64,000 nucleotides of DNA from NCBI GenBank assembly GCA_963846475.1, contig CAWJVZ010000004.1:4216001-4280000 (forward strand), in the 5' to 3' direction. Both the position numbers and the translations under genes were made by a program. This document shows, in pieces, positions 36,061 through 47,584 of the stretch. Under the pieces are notes generated by a model. That model had not been told where the DNA came from. It was given only the letters and a program-made list of their open reading frames with translations, and made no database searches. The DNA comes from DASWJZ01 sp963846475 (lineage in GTDB: Bacteria; Pseudomonadota; Alphaproteobacteria; Rhizobiales; Afifellaceae). Within the stretch, counting starts at the first letter, position 1; each line of letters starts with the position of its first letter.

Positions 36061-37428
36061 ATGGAAGGGGCGGCCGCCAAAGCTCCGGCTGCCCTTGCCG
36101 GCCCCGCCCCGCCGACTTTTCAGGAGGCGCTCCGCGTCTGGGCGAAGATCGGCCTGATAAATTTCGGCGGCCCGGCCGGCCAGATCGCCCTGATGCACCG
36201 GATTCTCGTCGAGCAAAAACGCTGGATCGACGAGGCGCGGTTCCTGCACGCGCTGAACTATTGCATGCTGCTGCCCGGCCCCGAGGCGCAGCAGCTCGCC
36301 ACCTACATCGGCTGGCTCCTGCACGGGACGCGCGGCGGCGTCGCCGCCGGTGTGCTGTTCGTGCTGCCCGGCTTCTTCGTGCTGCTCGCGCTCAGCATCG
36401 CCTATGTGCTCCTCGGCGACGTGCCGGCGGTGCAGGGCATCCTGTTCGGCCTTAAGGCCGCCGTGCTCGCCATCGTCGCCGAGGCGCTGCTCCGCATCTC
36501 CCGGCGGGCGCTGAAGAGCCGCGCGATGGTTCTTGTGGCGGCGGCGGCCTTCGTCGCCATAGCCTTCTTCCACGTGCCGTTCCCGCTGATCGTCGCGGCT
36601 GCGGCGGCGATCGGCGTCGCGATTTCGACCGCCAGGCCGGCGCCGGCCGGCTTGGCGCCCGCAACGGACGACTCCGCGCATCTGTCTGGCCCGGATACCG
36701 GCGAATCGGCCCACGCCGGCGAGACCTTGCTGCGAACTGTCGGCATTTGGGGGGCGATCTGGCTCGGCCCCCTCGTGCTCCTCCTCATCGTGCTGGGGAC
36801 CCATCACGTCTTCACGCAAGAAGCGCTGTTCTTTTCCAAGGTGGCCGTCGTGACGTTCGGCGGCGCCTATGCGGTCCTCGCCTATGTCGCCCAGCAAGCG
36901 TTGGAAGTGCAGCACTGGCTGGAGCCTGACGAGATGCTGACCGGCCTCGGCCTCGCCGAGACCACGCCAGGGCCGCTGATCCTGGTGCTGGTCTTCGTCG
37001 GTTTTTTGGCCGGCTTCCGCGGCGAAAGCGGCCTCGACCCGCTCCTCGCCGGCATTCTGGGCGCCTTCATCACCGCCTGGGTGACCTTCGCCCCGTCGCT
37101 CCTCTTCATCTTCGCCGGCGCGCCATTCATCGAAAAGCTCCGCGGCAATTCCTACGTCGCCGGTGCGCTCGCCGCGGTGACCGCGGCGGTGGTCGGCGTC
37201 ATTGCCAACCTGGCCCTGTGGTTCGGCCTGCACGTGCTCTTCGCTGAGGTGACGGACCTCAGCTATGGGCCACTCATCCTATCGGTTCCGGCCATTCAGA
37301 GCTTCGACTGGGCCGCCGCGGCTATCGCGCTGGCCGCCGGCATGGCGCTGCTCCGCTTCCACGCCGGCGTGGTATCGGTTTTGGCTTGTGCCGCCCTAGC
37401 CGGGGCGGCGATCCGGCTTGCTGCATAA
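36061..37428 (+). CDS. chrA: Chromate efflux transporter ChrA
   Basis: This 455-residue CHR-family membrane protein exports chromate by proton exchange. Two homologous halves are seen, each starting with the CHR signature: FGGPAGQIALMHRI with LPGPEAQQLATYIGW in the first half, and TFGGAYAVLAYVAQQ with TTPGPLILVLVFVGF in the second. About ten to twelve hydrophobic segments are present. It follows the ChrB-like gene after one base, so the two form an operon. Confidence 0.93.
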   Translation: MEGAAAKAPAALAGPAPPTFQEALRVWAKIGLINFGGPAGQIALMHRILVEQKRWIDEARFLHALNYCMLLPGPEAQQLATYIGWLLHGTRGGVAAGVLFVLPGFFVLLALSIAYVLLGDVPAVQGILFGLKAAVLAIVAEALLRISRRALKSRAMVLVAAAAFVAIAFFHVPFPLIVAAAAAIGVAISTARPAPAGLAPATDDSAHLSGPDTGESAHAGETLLRTVGIWGAIWLGPLVLLLIVLGTHHVFTQEALFFSKVAVVTFGGAYAVLAYVAQQALEVQHWLEPDEMLTGLGLAETTPGPLILVLVFVGFLAGFRGESGLDPLLAGILGAFITAWVTFAPSLLFIFAGAPFIEKLRGNSYVAGALAAVTAAVVGVIANLALWFGLHVLFAEVTDLSYGPLILSVPAIQSFDWAAAAIALAAGMALLRFHAGVVSVLACAALAGAAIRLAA

Positions 37429-37484
37429 CTTGACCATGGCCTATTGTCCGCGAGGTGAAGGCGGACGACCGGCAGACTACCCTC

Positions 37485-38288
37485 TCAGGGTTCCAGTCCG
37501 GGCGATGCGAGCGTACAGGCCGGCTGCTCGCGCGGGGCCTCTATGCCGCATGCCACGACACAGGTCTTCAACAACGCCGATAGGCGCTCGAGAGGCGGCA
37601 TGCGCGGTGAAAGGTCGATGATCTGACCTAGCTCCGCGACGATGTTCTCCAATTGAGGGCCGACCTGTATCACGCTCAGGGGCAAACCCGGAGGACGGGC
37701 TTTCCCCTCGTCCCAGATCGGGCAAGTGGATGGTGAAGTAGCGCAGTCGTTCATCTCGTCGATTGTGTGGAGGACGTCGTCATAACGCTGCCTTGCACAA
37801 CTGAGAAGCTCCTTAAAGCGTTCGGTTTCCGTGGCGTCGAGGTCCTCCGCAATATCCACTCCGGAGCGCAGAAGAACTGCACCCTCGTCAAGACGGAGCC
37901 CGATCTCGATGAGTTGCTCCCCGACGTCGCGCCTGTCCTTTCCCGCCAAGACGATTCCGCTCGCGGTGGTGTCCGGAGCCAGCAGGGCACGGAAAGCCTG
38001 CTCGCTATCGCGGAATTTCGTGCGATTCTCCAGCGCAATTCTTCTCGCTGTCATGAGGCTGGTCATCTTCCGATCGAACAGGTCGGATCTCATGGAGTTA
38101 AAAGTGCTTACCGGAATCGTAAAAATCAGCGGGACGAGCAAAACGCTTGCGAGCGCGAGAGAATAAATCGTGATAATCGAGGTCGTTGCCGTCGAGAGCT
38201 CCGGAAGGGCTAGGTTGGTGCTGGCGTCACTAAGGGAGGTGATCGGGTCCGGCTCGGCGGGCGAGTTTGCGGCCGGATCATCGGACAT
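37485..38288 (-). CDS. Single-pass membrane protein, unknown
   Basis: This 267-residue protein has one strong hydrophobic helix (about 37-62, ITIYSLALASVLLVPLIFTI) after a charged N-terminus, then a long soluble, helical C-terminal part with Cys pairs near the end (TCVVACGIEA). Start MSDDPAANS at 38288 overlaps the upstream gene by 11 bases. I do not recognise it. The base composition here is less GC-rich than in chrA, which hints at acquired DNA. Confidence 0.6.
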   Translation of the reverse strand: MSDDPAANSPAEPDPITSLSDASTNLALPELSTATTSIITIYSLALASVLLVPLIFTIPVSTFNSMRSDLFDRKMTSLMTARRIALENRTKFRDSEQAFRALLAPDTTASGIVLAGKDRRDVGEQLIEIGLRLDEGAVLLRSGVDIAEDLDATETERFKELLSCARQRYDDVLHTIDEMNDCATSPSTCPIWDEGKARPPGLPLSVIQVGPQLENIVAELGQIIDLSPRMPPLERLSALLKTCVVACGIEAPREQPACTLASPGLEP

Positions 38289-38826
38289 AGCGGATCTCAG
38301 CGCTGGGCGAGCTTCCCGGCAGGTCAACCTCCAGACGCAGTCTGCCCTGTCGGACGGCGGAAACAAATTCCGTTACATCGCCGTAAAGCCCGAGCACGGC
38401 GAGGTTGCAGGCTCGCGCGGCACGAAGCCTCCACTGGTAATCGTGCAAGCGGCGATCGTCCGGAACGAGCACGTCGACGCAATAGAACGCCAGCGGAGGC
38501 GGGGGAGAGCCTGCTCCAAACGGCGTCGGGCTCGTAAACGCGCGCACAATCACGCTTCTGAGCTCGCGGTTCCGAATTCGGGCTAATCCAACGCCTATGG
38601 CCTGCATCGCTTCCGTGCAGCCCACGCGGCAATGGGCCTCGCCGCGTTCGAAGACCACCACAAACATCAGGTCGGAGTAATTAGATGGGAGGGGTGGGGC
38701 AGGCGGCATCTTGTCAGCGGCCGGGCAGGCAACGTGCTTGACCGCCGCGCTACAAACGAAATCGTCTGCGCTGGCGGACACGGTCAAGACCAACACCGCT
38801 AGGAATGTCGCGATTAGGTGCATCAT
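38278..38826 (-). CDS. Small exported protein, unknown
   Basis: This 182-residue protein has a signal peptide (MMHLIATFLAVLVLTVSASA) and several cysteines in the mature part (FVCSAAVKHVACPAAD, HCRVGCTEAM). It overlaps the next gene, so they are probably co-transcribed and may act together at the membrane. No family is recognised. An ATG pair at 38826 and 38823 makes the exact start uncertain. Confidence 0.6.
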   Translation of the reverse strand: MMHLIATFLAVLVLTVSASADDFVCSAAVKHVACPAADKMPPAPPLPSNYSDLMFVVVFERGEAHCRVGCTEAMQAIGVGLARIRNRELRSVIVRAFTSPTPFGAGSPPPPLAFYCVDVLVPDDRRLHDYQWRLRAARACNLAVLGLYGDVTEFVSAVRQGRLRLEVDLPGSSPSAEIRYVR

Positions 38827-38970
38827 AATCTTCCTGCAAGCGCAAGGATGCCACACTCTGCATTATACCTGTAGGCGGCCGCGCGCAACCTCTCAATTGT
38901 AATAAATTTTTAGGTCCACTTCGGAGTGCCGCCGCGACATCGGGTCGTTGGTTTGCGCAGTTCTCGCGCG

Positions 38971-39903
38971 CTAGTCGAACAGGCTCGACACCGATTTCTC
39001 CAGGGCCGTGCGGCTGATCGCCTCGCCGAGAAGCGGCGCGATCGAGGCGATGCGGATGTTGCGCGCCGTCAGCACCGCGGCGGTCGGCTCGATCGAATCC
39101 GTGGTCACCAGCTCCTTCAGCTTGGAGGAGGTGATGCGGGCGACGGCGCCGCCCGACAGCACGCCGTGGGTGATGTAGGCGGTCACCGAGATCGCGCCCT
39201 TGTCGAGGAGCGCCTCGGCGGCATTGCACAAAGTGCCGCCTGAATTGACGATGTCGTCGACCATCAGGCAGTGCCGGCCGGCGACGTCGCCGATGATGTT
39301 CATCACCTCCGAATCGCCGGGGCGCTCGCGCCGCTTGTCGACGATGGCAAGCGGCGCGTCGATGCGCTTGGCGATGGTGCGGGCGCGCACCACGCCGCCG
39401 ACGTCCGGCGATACCACCATCACATGGTTCGATTCGTAGCGCTCGCGGATGTCGCGGGTGAACACCGGCGCGGCGAAGAGGTTGTCCGTCGGAATGTCGA
39501 AAAAGCCCTGGATCTGGCCGGCATGCAGGTCGACGGTGAGCACCCGGTCGGCGCCGGCCGTGGTGATCATGTTGGCGACGAGCTTTGCCGAGATCGGCGT
39601 GCGGGCGAGCGATTTCCGGTCCTGGCGCGCATAGCCGAAATAGGGAAGCACCGCGGTGATGCGCTTGGCCGAGGCGCGGCGGAGCGCGTCGATGATGATC
39701 AGCAGCTCCATCAGATTGTCGTTGGCCGGAAAGCTCGTCGACTGGACCGCGAAGACGTCCTCGCCGCGAACGTTCTCCTGGATCTCGACGAAGATCTCCT
39801 GGTCGGCGAAGCGCCGGACCGCGCATTGCGCAAGGTCGTGGTTGAGGTAGGTGGCGATCGCCTGGGCGAGGCTGCGGTTGGAGTTGCCGGCGACGATCTT
39901 CAT
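38971..39903 (-). CDS. prs: Ribose-phosphate pyrophosphokinase
   Basis: This 310-residue enzyme makes PRPP from ribose-5-phosphate and ATP for nucleotide and histidine synthesis. The motifs are FADQEIFVEIQENVRG, LPYFGYARQDRK, VLTVDLHAGQIQGFF and the PRPP-binding CLMVDDIVNSGGTLCNAA. The length is standard. Downstream (to 40711 on the right) lies about 800 bp of repeats with no gene. Confidence 0.95.
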   Translation of the reverse strand: MKIVAGNSNRSLAQAIATYLNHDLAQCAVRRFADQEIFVEIQENVRGEDVFAVQSTSFPANDNLMELLIIIDALRRASAKRITAVLPYFGYARQDRKSLARTPISAKLVANMITTAGADRVLTVDLHAGQIQGFFDIPTDNLFAAPVFTRDIRERYESNHVMVVSPDVGGVVRARTIAKRIDAPLAIVDKRRERPGDSEVMNIIGDVAGRHCLMVDDIVNSGGTLCNAAEALLDKGAISVTAYITHGVLSGGAVARITSSKLKELVTTDSIEPTAAVLTARNIRIASIAPLLGEAISRTALEKSVSSLFD

Positions 39904-40039
39904 GCGGCGAAGAATCCTGGGCGGCCTGCCGGCCCGATGCGGGCGTCCGGGAAGAGAGCGCGGCGCCTTTTAGCAACCGCTTGCGGCGGCGACAACAGCG
40001 CCCGCTGAACGCTCTGCGCCAGTTCCGGCAAACAAATCT

Positions 40040-40156
40040 CCTCTCCCCTCCGGGGAGAGGCCGACTCGCGAAGCGAGCGGGTGAGGGACGAGATCGTCGA
40101 GCACGGCGCCAGAACCCTCACCCGGCTCCGCGCTTCGCGCGGACTCGGCCTCTCCC
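40040..40156. repeat. Rhizobial palindromic repeat, copy B (inverted relative to copy A)
   Basis: This segment reads CCTCTCCCCTCCGGGGAGAG...CCTCACCCGGCTCCGCGC and aligns over its whole length to the reverse complement of 34975-35090, with scattered substitutions. The two copies flank a 5-kb block (chromate genes through prs) as inverted repeats. Confidence 0.75.
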
Positions 40157-40160
40157 GCGC

Positions 40161-40219
40161 GAAGTCGGGTGTTCCCGACTTCCCCATCAAGGGTGCCGAA
40201 GCGGGGAACACCCCGCTTC
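40161..40219. repeat. Two perfect 9-bp hairpins in tandem
   Basis: GAAGTCGGG-tgtt-CCCGACTTC (40161-40182) and GAAGCGGGG-aaca-CCCCGCTTC (40198-40219) lie inside the right part of repeat B. From 40220 to 40576 I see only GC-rich structure and no convincing gene. Confidence 0.7.
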
Positions 40220-40576
40220 GGGCGGGGGAGAGGAAAGAGGCCCGCACCGCTCAACCTTGTCCTGAAGGCGGAGCGGACCTCCCCTGCCTCACAAGCTTGT
40301 GTGAAAAAAGTCCTAGACACCGCTTCCCGTTCGTGCTAGCTCCCGCAATACCGCTGCTCGACGAGGGACCGGGATGCAAGGACCGGAGCTTTTCGGGAGC
40401 AGTGGGCGGCGCCGCCACGGAGCCTCGGTCAGGAGCCGGGACGGCGTTCCTCAGAAGGGCCCCCCTCGGGAGCAATCCCGGTGCCGGATGTTGCACGGCT
40501 AGAGCTTCTGCTTCGGGCGCAAGCACGGGGCAGGACGGGAAGACGATAGGGCGAGTTGGGGAACGTATAACGCCGC

Positions 40577-40718
40577 GCGGGGCGCCTGGAGGCGCCATTG
40601 TTTAATTTGCGAGGCGTTGTTCAGGCGCTCCGCTCCCTCCTCCCAGCGAGGAGGCCAAAAGGCTCTTTGATCACCTCGGGCCGAGAGGCCGCGGGACGAT
40701 AAAGCGCGCGTACCCTCT
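40577..40718. repeat. Dispersed intergenic repeat, copy 2
   Basis: This matches 19582-19727: gcggggcgc, gcgaggcgt, a GAGGAGG hairpin, cctcgggcc and gccgcgggacgat occur in the same order. Its end runs into the left terminus of the insertion sequence at 40712, so either the IS inserted at the repeat end or the repeat marks the target. Confidence 0.65.
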
Positions 40719-42157
40719 CCCGTGGGGCTACGACATTCACACATCTTTTGAATGGGGTTGCGCGGCGGGGGTGGTTCTGACTCGCTCTGGCGGTGATTCG
40801 CTTGGAGCGGAGCATTGCAATGGACGCGATGGGGCTCGGTCGGTTTGGCGACCGCCGGCTGCAAAAAGGGGGGTCTTCCTGCTGGAGCGGCTGGTTGCTG
40901 GAGGGCCGGCGCGGGTGCGCCGGCTGGGGGGCGACCGCGCCGGCGAGATGCGCATCACCCGCTTCCTGCGCAATTCTGCGGTGACCGTCGCCGAGATGGT
41001 GGCGAGCGCCGCCCGGCGCACTGCAAGCGGGGTGGCGGGACGGCATGTTCTGGCCATCCAGGACACCACCACGGTGCGCATGGCAGCGGACGGCAGCGGC
41101 ATCGCGCTGCATCCCACCATCGCCGTGGATGCGCTCACCGGCTCTCTGCTTGGGCTGGTGCATGCCGAGTTCCTGCCGATGGGTGAAGGCGACCGGCACC
41201 GGCGCAAAGAGCGCGGCTTTGCCGAGAAACAGAGCCGGCGCTGGCTGGCGGGAGCGGAGCGCGCCGCCGAGCTGATCGAGGCGGGGGCGGCGCGGGTCAC
41301 CGTCGTCGCCGATCGCGAGGGCGACATCTATGAGGACTTCGTGCTCAAGCCGTGCGGCGTCGAGGTGCTGATCCGCGCCGGCCAGGACCGCTCGCTCGCC
41401 GACGGCGCCCGCCTGTTCGCCCGGGCCGAGACGCTGCCGGAGGCCGGCCGCATGACAGTCGAGCTTCCCGCCGCCCCCGGCCGCAAGGCGCGCACCGCCA
41501 CCCTTTCCCTTCGCTTCGCCGAGGTGGAGATCGCCGCTCCGCAGAACCGCCGGCCGGGTGACCGCGCCGCCCTGCCGAACAGCGTGCGGCTGACGCTCGT
41601 CGCCTCGCGCGAGATCGAGCCGCCTGAAGGCGCCGCCGCCGCGCACTGGCTCCTCCTCACCAGCCATGCCGTCAACGACATCGCCGACGCCCGCCGCATC
41701 GTCGGCTTCTACCGTGAGCGTTGGACCATCGAGCAGCTGTTCCGCACCCTCAAGACTAAGGGCTTCGACATCGAAGCACTGCGCATCGCCGACGAGGAGC
41801 CGTTCGAGAAGCTGGCCGCCGCCGCCCTGATTGCCGCAATCATCGTCCTTCAGCTCGTGCGCGAGCGCGACGCCGCTGGGCGGCGGCCGCTCCAGGACGC
41901 CTTCGACCCGGACGAGCAGCCGATCCTGGAGGCGGTGAGCGAAAGCCTTGAAGGCAAAACCGAACGGCAGAAAAACCCCCACCCGAAAGGCTCGCTCGCC
42001 TTCGTCAGCTGGGTCTTCGCCCGCCTCGGCGGGTGGACCGGCTATTACGGCAAGCCAGGACCCGTCGTCATCTTCAACGGGCTCATCCGCTACCACGCCA
42101 TGAAACACGGATGGCTCCTCAGAAATGTGTGAATCCGGTAGCCCCACGGGAGAGGGT
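40712..42157 (+). mobile_element. IS4/Tn5-like insertion sequence (~1.45 kb)
   Basis: The ends form an inverted repeat of 33 positions with 30 matches: a perfect 20-bp block (ACCCTCTCCCGTGGGGCTAC, 40712-40731 and complement at 42138-42157), 3 unmatched bases, then ATTCACACAT (40735-40744 and 42125-42134). The outer block also resembles the palindromic repeats of this genome, so the true IS tip may be the inner block with palindromic flanks. No clear target duplication is seen. Confidence 0.75.
40820..42132 (+). CDS. IS4-family transposase, two-frame
   Basis: This is a DDE transposase of the Tn5-like group. The catalytic motifs are LAIQDTTTV (Asp), VVADREGDIYE (Asp) and YRERWTIEQLFRTLK (the Y-(2)-R-(3)-E signature). 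The conserved N-terminus (GLGRFGDRRLQKGG) is in a different frame from the rest. The shift is -1 at AAAAAGGGGGG near 40861-40871, a classic slippery run, so a programmed frameshift or a homopolymer miscount are both possible. The main frame runs to TGA at 42130-42132. Confidence 0.8.
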
Positions 42158-42290
42158 GTCGCCGCAGGCGACGGGTGAGGGCGTACGGCGCTTGCGATAA
42201 GCCGCCGCCCGCCAACCTCCAGCGCCGCACGCCCTCATCCGGCTGCTCAGCAGCCACCTTCTCCCCACGGGAGAAGGGTGAGGCGCCGCT
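42142..42290. repeat. Palindromic intergenic repeat next to the IS
   Basis: CCCCACGGGAGAGGGTGTCGC near 42142 (abridged to 20 bases or fewer in any run) is mirrored by CACCTTCTCCCCACGGGAGA near 42259-42280, with GGGTGAGGGCGT and ACGCCCTCATCC inside. It fills the gap between the IS and acnA. Confidence 0.55.
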
Positions 42291-42294
42291 CCCG

Positions 42295-45051
<2,757 letters not shown>

Positions 45052-45222
45052 AGCGGGCTCCTCCGGCAGGCCGGGCGGCGGACCTGTTGGCGCCCATCGC
45101 TTCAAAGGCGGGCGGACCTGGCAGGCACGCTGTCGGCAATTTCCAAAATCGCCGGCGAGGAGGAGCGCCTGCCGCGCCGGGTTGCCCGGGATATAGGGGA
45201 TTATGTAAGCCGAGACCAGACC

Positions 45223-45879
45223 TTGGAGTCCCGTCCGCTGCCCCGTCCCGACATCGCGCCGCCGCAGAGCGCCTTCGCCACCGTTTCCGTCGAGGCGCGG
45301 GATCTCGCCTGCGTGCGCGGGGGAATGCTGGTCTTCTCCGGCCTATGCTTCCGCGTCGCGCCGGGCAACCTCCTCGCCGTCATCGGCCCGAACGGCTCGG
45401 GAAAGTCGAGCCTGCTCCGGGTGCTTGCCGGGCTGATCCGCCCCGAAGCCGGCACGCTCCGCTTCGCCGGCGCGGGCGAGGAGGAAGCGTTTGCGCACTA
45501 TCTCGGCCATGCCGACGCGCTGAAGCCGGCGCTCAGCCTGCGGGAGACGCTCCGCTTCTGGGCGGCGCTCTACAATGGCAGGGGAGGCGGGATCGCCGAC
45601 GCCGCCGGCCGGGTCGGCCTTGGCCACGCCCTCGATCTGCCGGTCGCCGTTCTCTCGGCCGGACAGCGGCGCCGCGCCGGTCTCGCGCGGCTCCTCGTCG
45701 CTCGCCGCCCGCTCTGGCTCCTCGACGAGCCCGGCGCCGCGCTCGACCGCGACGGCGAGGCGCTCCTCGGCCGGCTGATGGCGGATCATCGCGCGGCGGG
45801 AGGCACAATCGTCGCCGCCACGCACCAGGAGCTGCCCGCGGTACCCGACGCCGTGCTCGAACTGGCCAGAACCGCGTGA
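45223..45879 (+). CDS. ccmA: Haem exporter ATP-binding subunit CcmA
   Basis: This is the ABC ATPase of the cytochrome c maturation complex. It has Walker A GPNGSGKSSLL, the signature LSAGQRRRAGLARLL, Walker B RPLWLLDEPGAALD and the H-loop ATHQE. It works with CcmB and CcmC to release holo-CcmE. The start is uncertain: TTG 45223 is a plausible choice, giving 218 residues. TTGCCC and TATAGG near 45181-45197 may be its promoter. The next gene starts three bases after its stop. Confidence 0.92.
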   Translation: MESRPLPRPDIAPPQSAFATVSVEARDLACVRGGMLVFSGLCFRVAPGNLLAVIGPNGSGKSSLLRVLAGLIRPEAGTLRFAGAGEEEAFAHYLGHADALKPALSLRETLRFWAALYNGRGGGIADAAGRVGLGHALDLPVAVLSAGQRRRAGLARLLVARRPLWLLDEPGAALDRDGEALLGRLMADHRAAGGTIVAATHQELPAVPDAVLELARTA

Positions 45880-45881
45880 GC

Positions 45882-46545
45882 ATGTTCCGCGCCCTGGTCG
45901 GCCAGACGCTTCGGCTCGGCATCCGCGCCGGCGGCGGCGCCTTCATCGGCTTGGTCTTCTTCCTCGCCGTCGTTGCCGTCGTGCCGTTCGGCATCGGGCC
46001 GGACGCAAGAACTCCTGGCGCGGATCGGGCCGGCAATCCTGTGGATCGCGGCGCTGCTTGCCTCGCTCCTCGGCCTGGAGCGGCTGTTCGGCGCCGATCG
46101 CGAGGACGGCACGCTCGACCTCGTCGTCGTCTCCGGCGAGCCGCTGGTCGTGTTCGTGCTCGGCCGCGCAATCGGCCACTGGCTGGCGACGGGGCTGCCG
46201 ATCGTGCTCGCCGCGCCGGTGCTCGGCCTCCTCCTCAACCTGGAGCCGCCCGCCATGGCCGCCGTGACGCTGACGCTGCTGGTCGGCTCGCCGGCGCTCA
46301 CCTGCATCGGCGCGGTCGGCGCGGCGCTGACGGCCGGGCTGCCGCGCGGCGGGCTGCTCACCGCCGTGCTCGTCCTGCCGCTCACCGTGCCCGTGCTGAT
46401 TTTTGGCGTGTCGGCGACGTCCGGGGCGATCGCCGACCCGGAGCCGTTCCTCGCCCCATTCCTGCTCCTCGCCGCCCTCGCTTTGGCGGCGCTGGCGTTA
46501 GCGCCTATCGCGGCGGCCGCCGCGCTCCGCTCCGCGCTGGAATGA
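45882..46545 (+). pseudogene. ccmB: Haem exporter permease CcmB, one frame break
   Basis: This is the membrane subunit of the CcmAB exporter. The N-terminal part MFRALVGQTLRLGIRAGGGA and the rest (LLARIGPAILWIAALLASLL) are in neighbouring frames. Deleting C46004 gives ...GIGPEQELLARIGP..., very like other CcmB proteins, and exactly 220 residues; deleting an A at 46007/46008 is an alternative. Six hydrophobic segments follow. Loss of ccmB would abolish c-type cytochromes while every neighbour is intact, so a sequence error is more likely than a true mutation. Confidence 0.85.
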
Positions 46546-46602
46546 ACAGCCCTGCGCTATGCCGCATTGCTGCCGGCTTTTGCCGACCGTAATGAATCGC
46601 CC

Positions 46603-47388
46603 ATGCCGACGTTCACGCAACTGGCGAACCCGACCCGCTTCCTCGCCCTCTCCGGGCGCGTGCTGCCGTGGATTGCGGGGGCTGCGGGGACGCTGTTTGC
46701 CGTCGGCCTCTATCTCGCCTTCTTCGTCGCCCCAGCGGATTACCAGCAGGGCGACAGCGTGCGCATCATGTATGTGCATGTGCCGGCCGCGATTATGGCG
46801 ATGGCCTGCTACACGCTGATGGCCATCGCGGCGCTCGGCACGCTGGTCTGGCGGCATCCGCTCGCCGATGTCGCCGCCAAGGCCGCCGCGCCGCTCGGCG
46901 CCGCCTTCACCTTCCTCGGCCTGGTCACCGGGGCGATCTGGGGCCGACCGATGTGGGGCGCCTGGTGGGTATGGGACGCGCGCCTCACCTCCTTCCTGGT
47001 GCTGTTCCTGATGTATCTCGGCCTGATCGCACTGTGGCGCGCCTTTGACGATCCGACCCGGGCCGGCCGCGTCGCCGCCGTGCTGATGCTGGTCGGCTTC
47101 GTCAACATCCCGATCATAAAATTCTCGGTCGAATGGTGGAACACGCTGCACCAGCCGGCCAGCATCCTCCGTGTCGGGGGGCCGTCGATCTACCCGACCA
47201 TGCTGTATCCGCTCCTCGTCATGCTTGTCGCCTACGCCCTGCTGTTCGCCGCGCTGCATCTTGCCGCCATGCGCGCCGAGATTTTTCGCCGCCGCGTCCG
47301 CCGTGCCGAGCTCGCCGCGGGGCAGCCGGGCAGGGGCACGCTCGACCCTATCCGGTGGGGAGAGGGCGCTCGCGGAGCGGGCGGGTGA
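46603..47388 (+). CDS. ccmC: Haem transporter CcmC
   Basis: This 261-residue protein has six membrane helices and transfers haem to CcmE. The haem-handling WWxWD motif is PMWGAWWVWDARLTSFLVLF, flanked by conserved His residues (MYVHVP, TLHQP). The ATG at 46603 starts MPTFTQLANPTRF. The C-terminal tail DPIRWGEGARGAGG is encoded by a fragment resembling the GGGAGAGGG...GGGTGAGGG repeat, so a repeat end has become coding. Confidence 0.93.
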   Translation: MPTFTQLANPTRFLALSGRVLPWIAGAAGTLFAVGLYLAFFVAPADYQQGDSVRIMYVHVPAAIMAMACYTLMAIAALGTLVWRHPLADVAAKAAAPLGAAFTFLGLVTGAIWGRPMWGAWWVWDARLTSFLVLFLMYLGLIALWRAFDDPTRAGRVAAVLMLVGFVNIPIIKFSVEWWNTLHQPASILRVGGPSIYPTMLYPLLVMLVAYALLFAALHLAAMRAEIFRRRVRRAELAAGQPGRGTLDPIRWGEGARGAGG

Positions 47389-47425
47389 GGGCGCCGGCGC
47401 CCGGTGCCGGCGTGTCGAGCGACCG

Positions 47426-47584
47426 ATGACGCATTCCGGCTATATCCTCGCCGCTTATCTCGCCACCGCGCTGGTGCTGCTCGCGCTCATCGCCTGGGTG
47501 GTGCTCGATCTGAAGGCGCAGAAACGGAAGCTCGCCCAGTTCGAGGATCAGGGGCTGCGCCGGCGGCCGGAGCCGCCGCAATGA
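47426..47584 (+). CDS. ccmD: Haem exporter subunit CcmD
   Basis: This 52-residue protein has one membrane helix (YILAAYLATALVLLALIAWV) followed by a basic tail (LKAQKRKLAQFE). CcmD links the CcmABC complex to CcmE. It overlaps the ccmG start (ATGA). The length and position are typical. Confidence 0.88.
   Translation: MTHSGYILAAYLATALVLLALIAWVVLDLKAQKRKLAQFEDQGLRRRPEPPQ

Noticed and set aside
37430..38930. Possible horizontally acquired island of two unknown genes
   Set aside because: Base composition is somewhat lower, but there are no mobility genes, repeats at both ends or other firm signs. I kept only the gene calls.
40300..40560. GC-rich segment that might be a structured RNA (SRP, 6S or similar)
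   Set aside because: I could not match any conserved core of these RNAs. The short frame from 40374 is not convincing as a gene either.
40621..42147. 508-residue minus-strand frame across the insertion sequence
   Set aside because: It is the complement of the transposase, which has clear DDE motifs on the plus strand.
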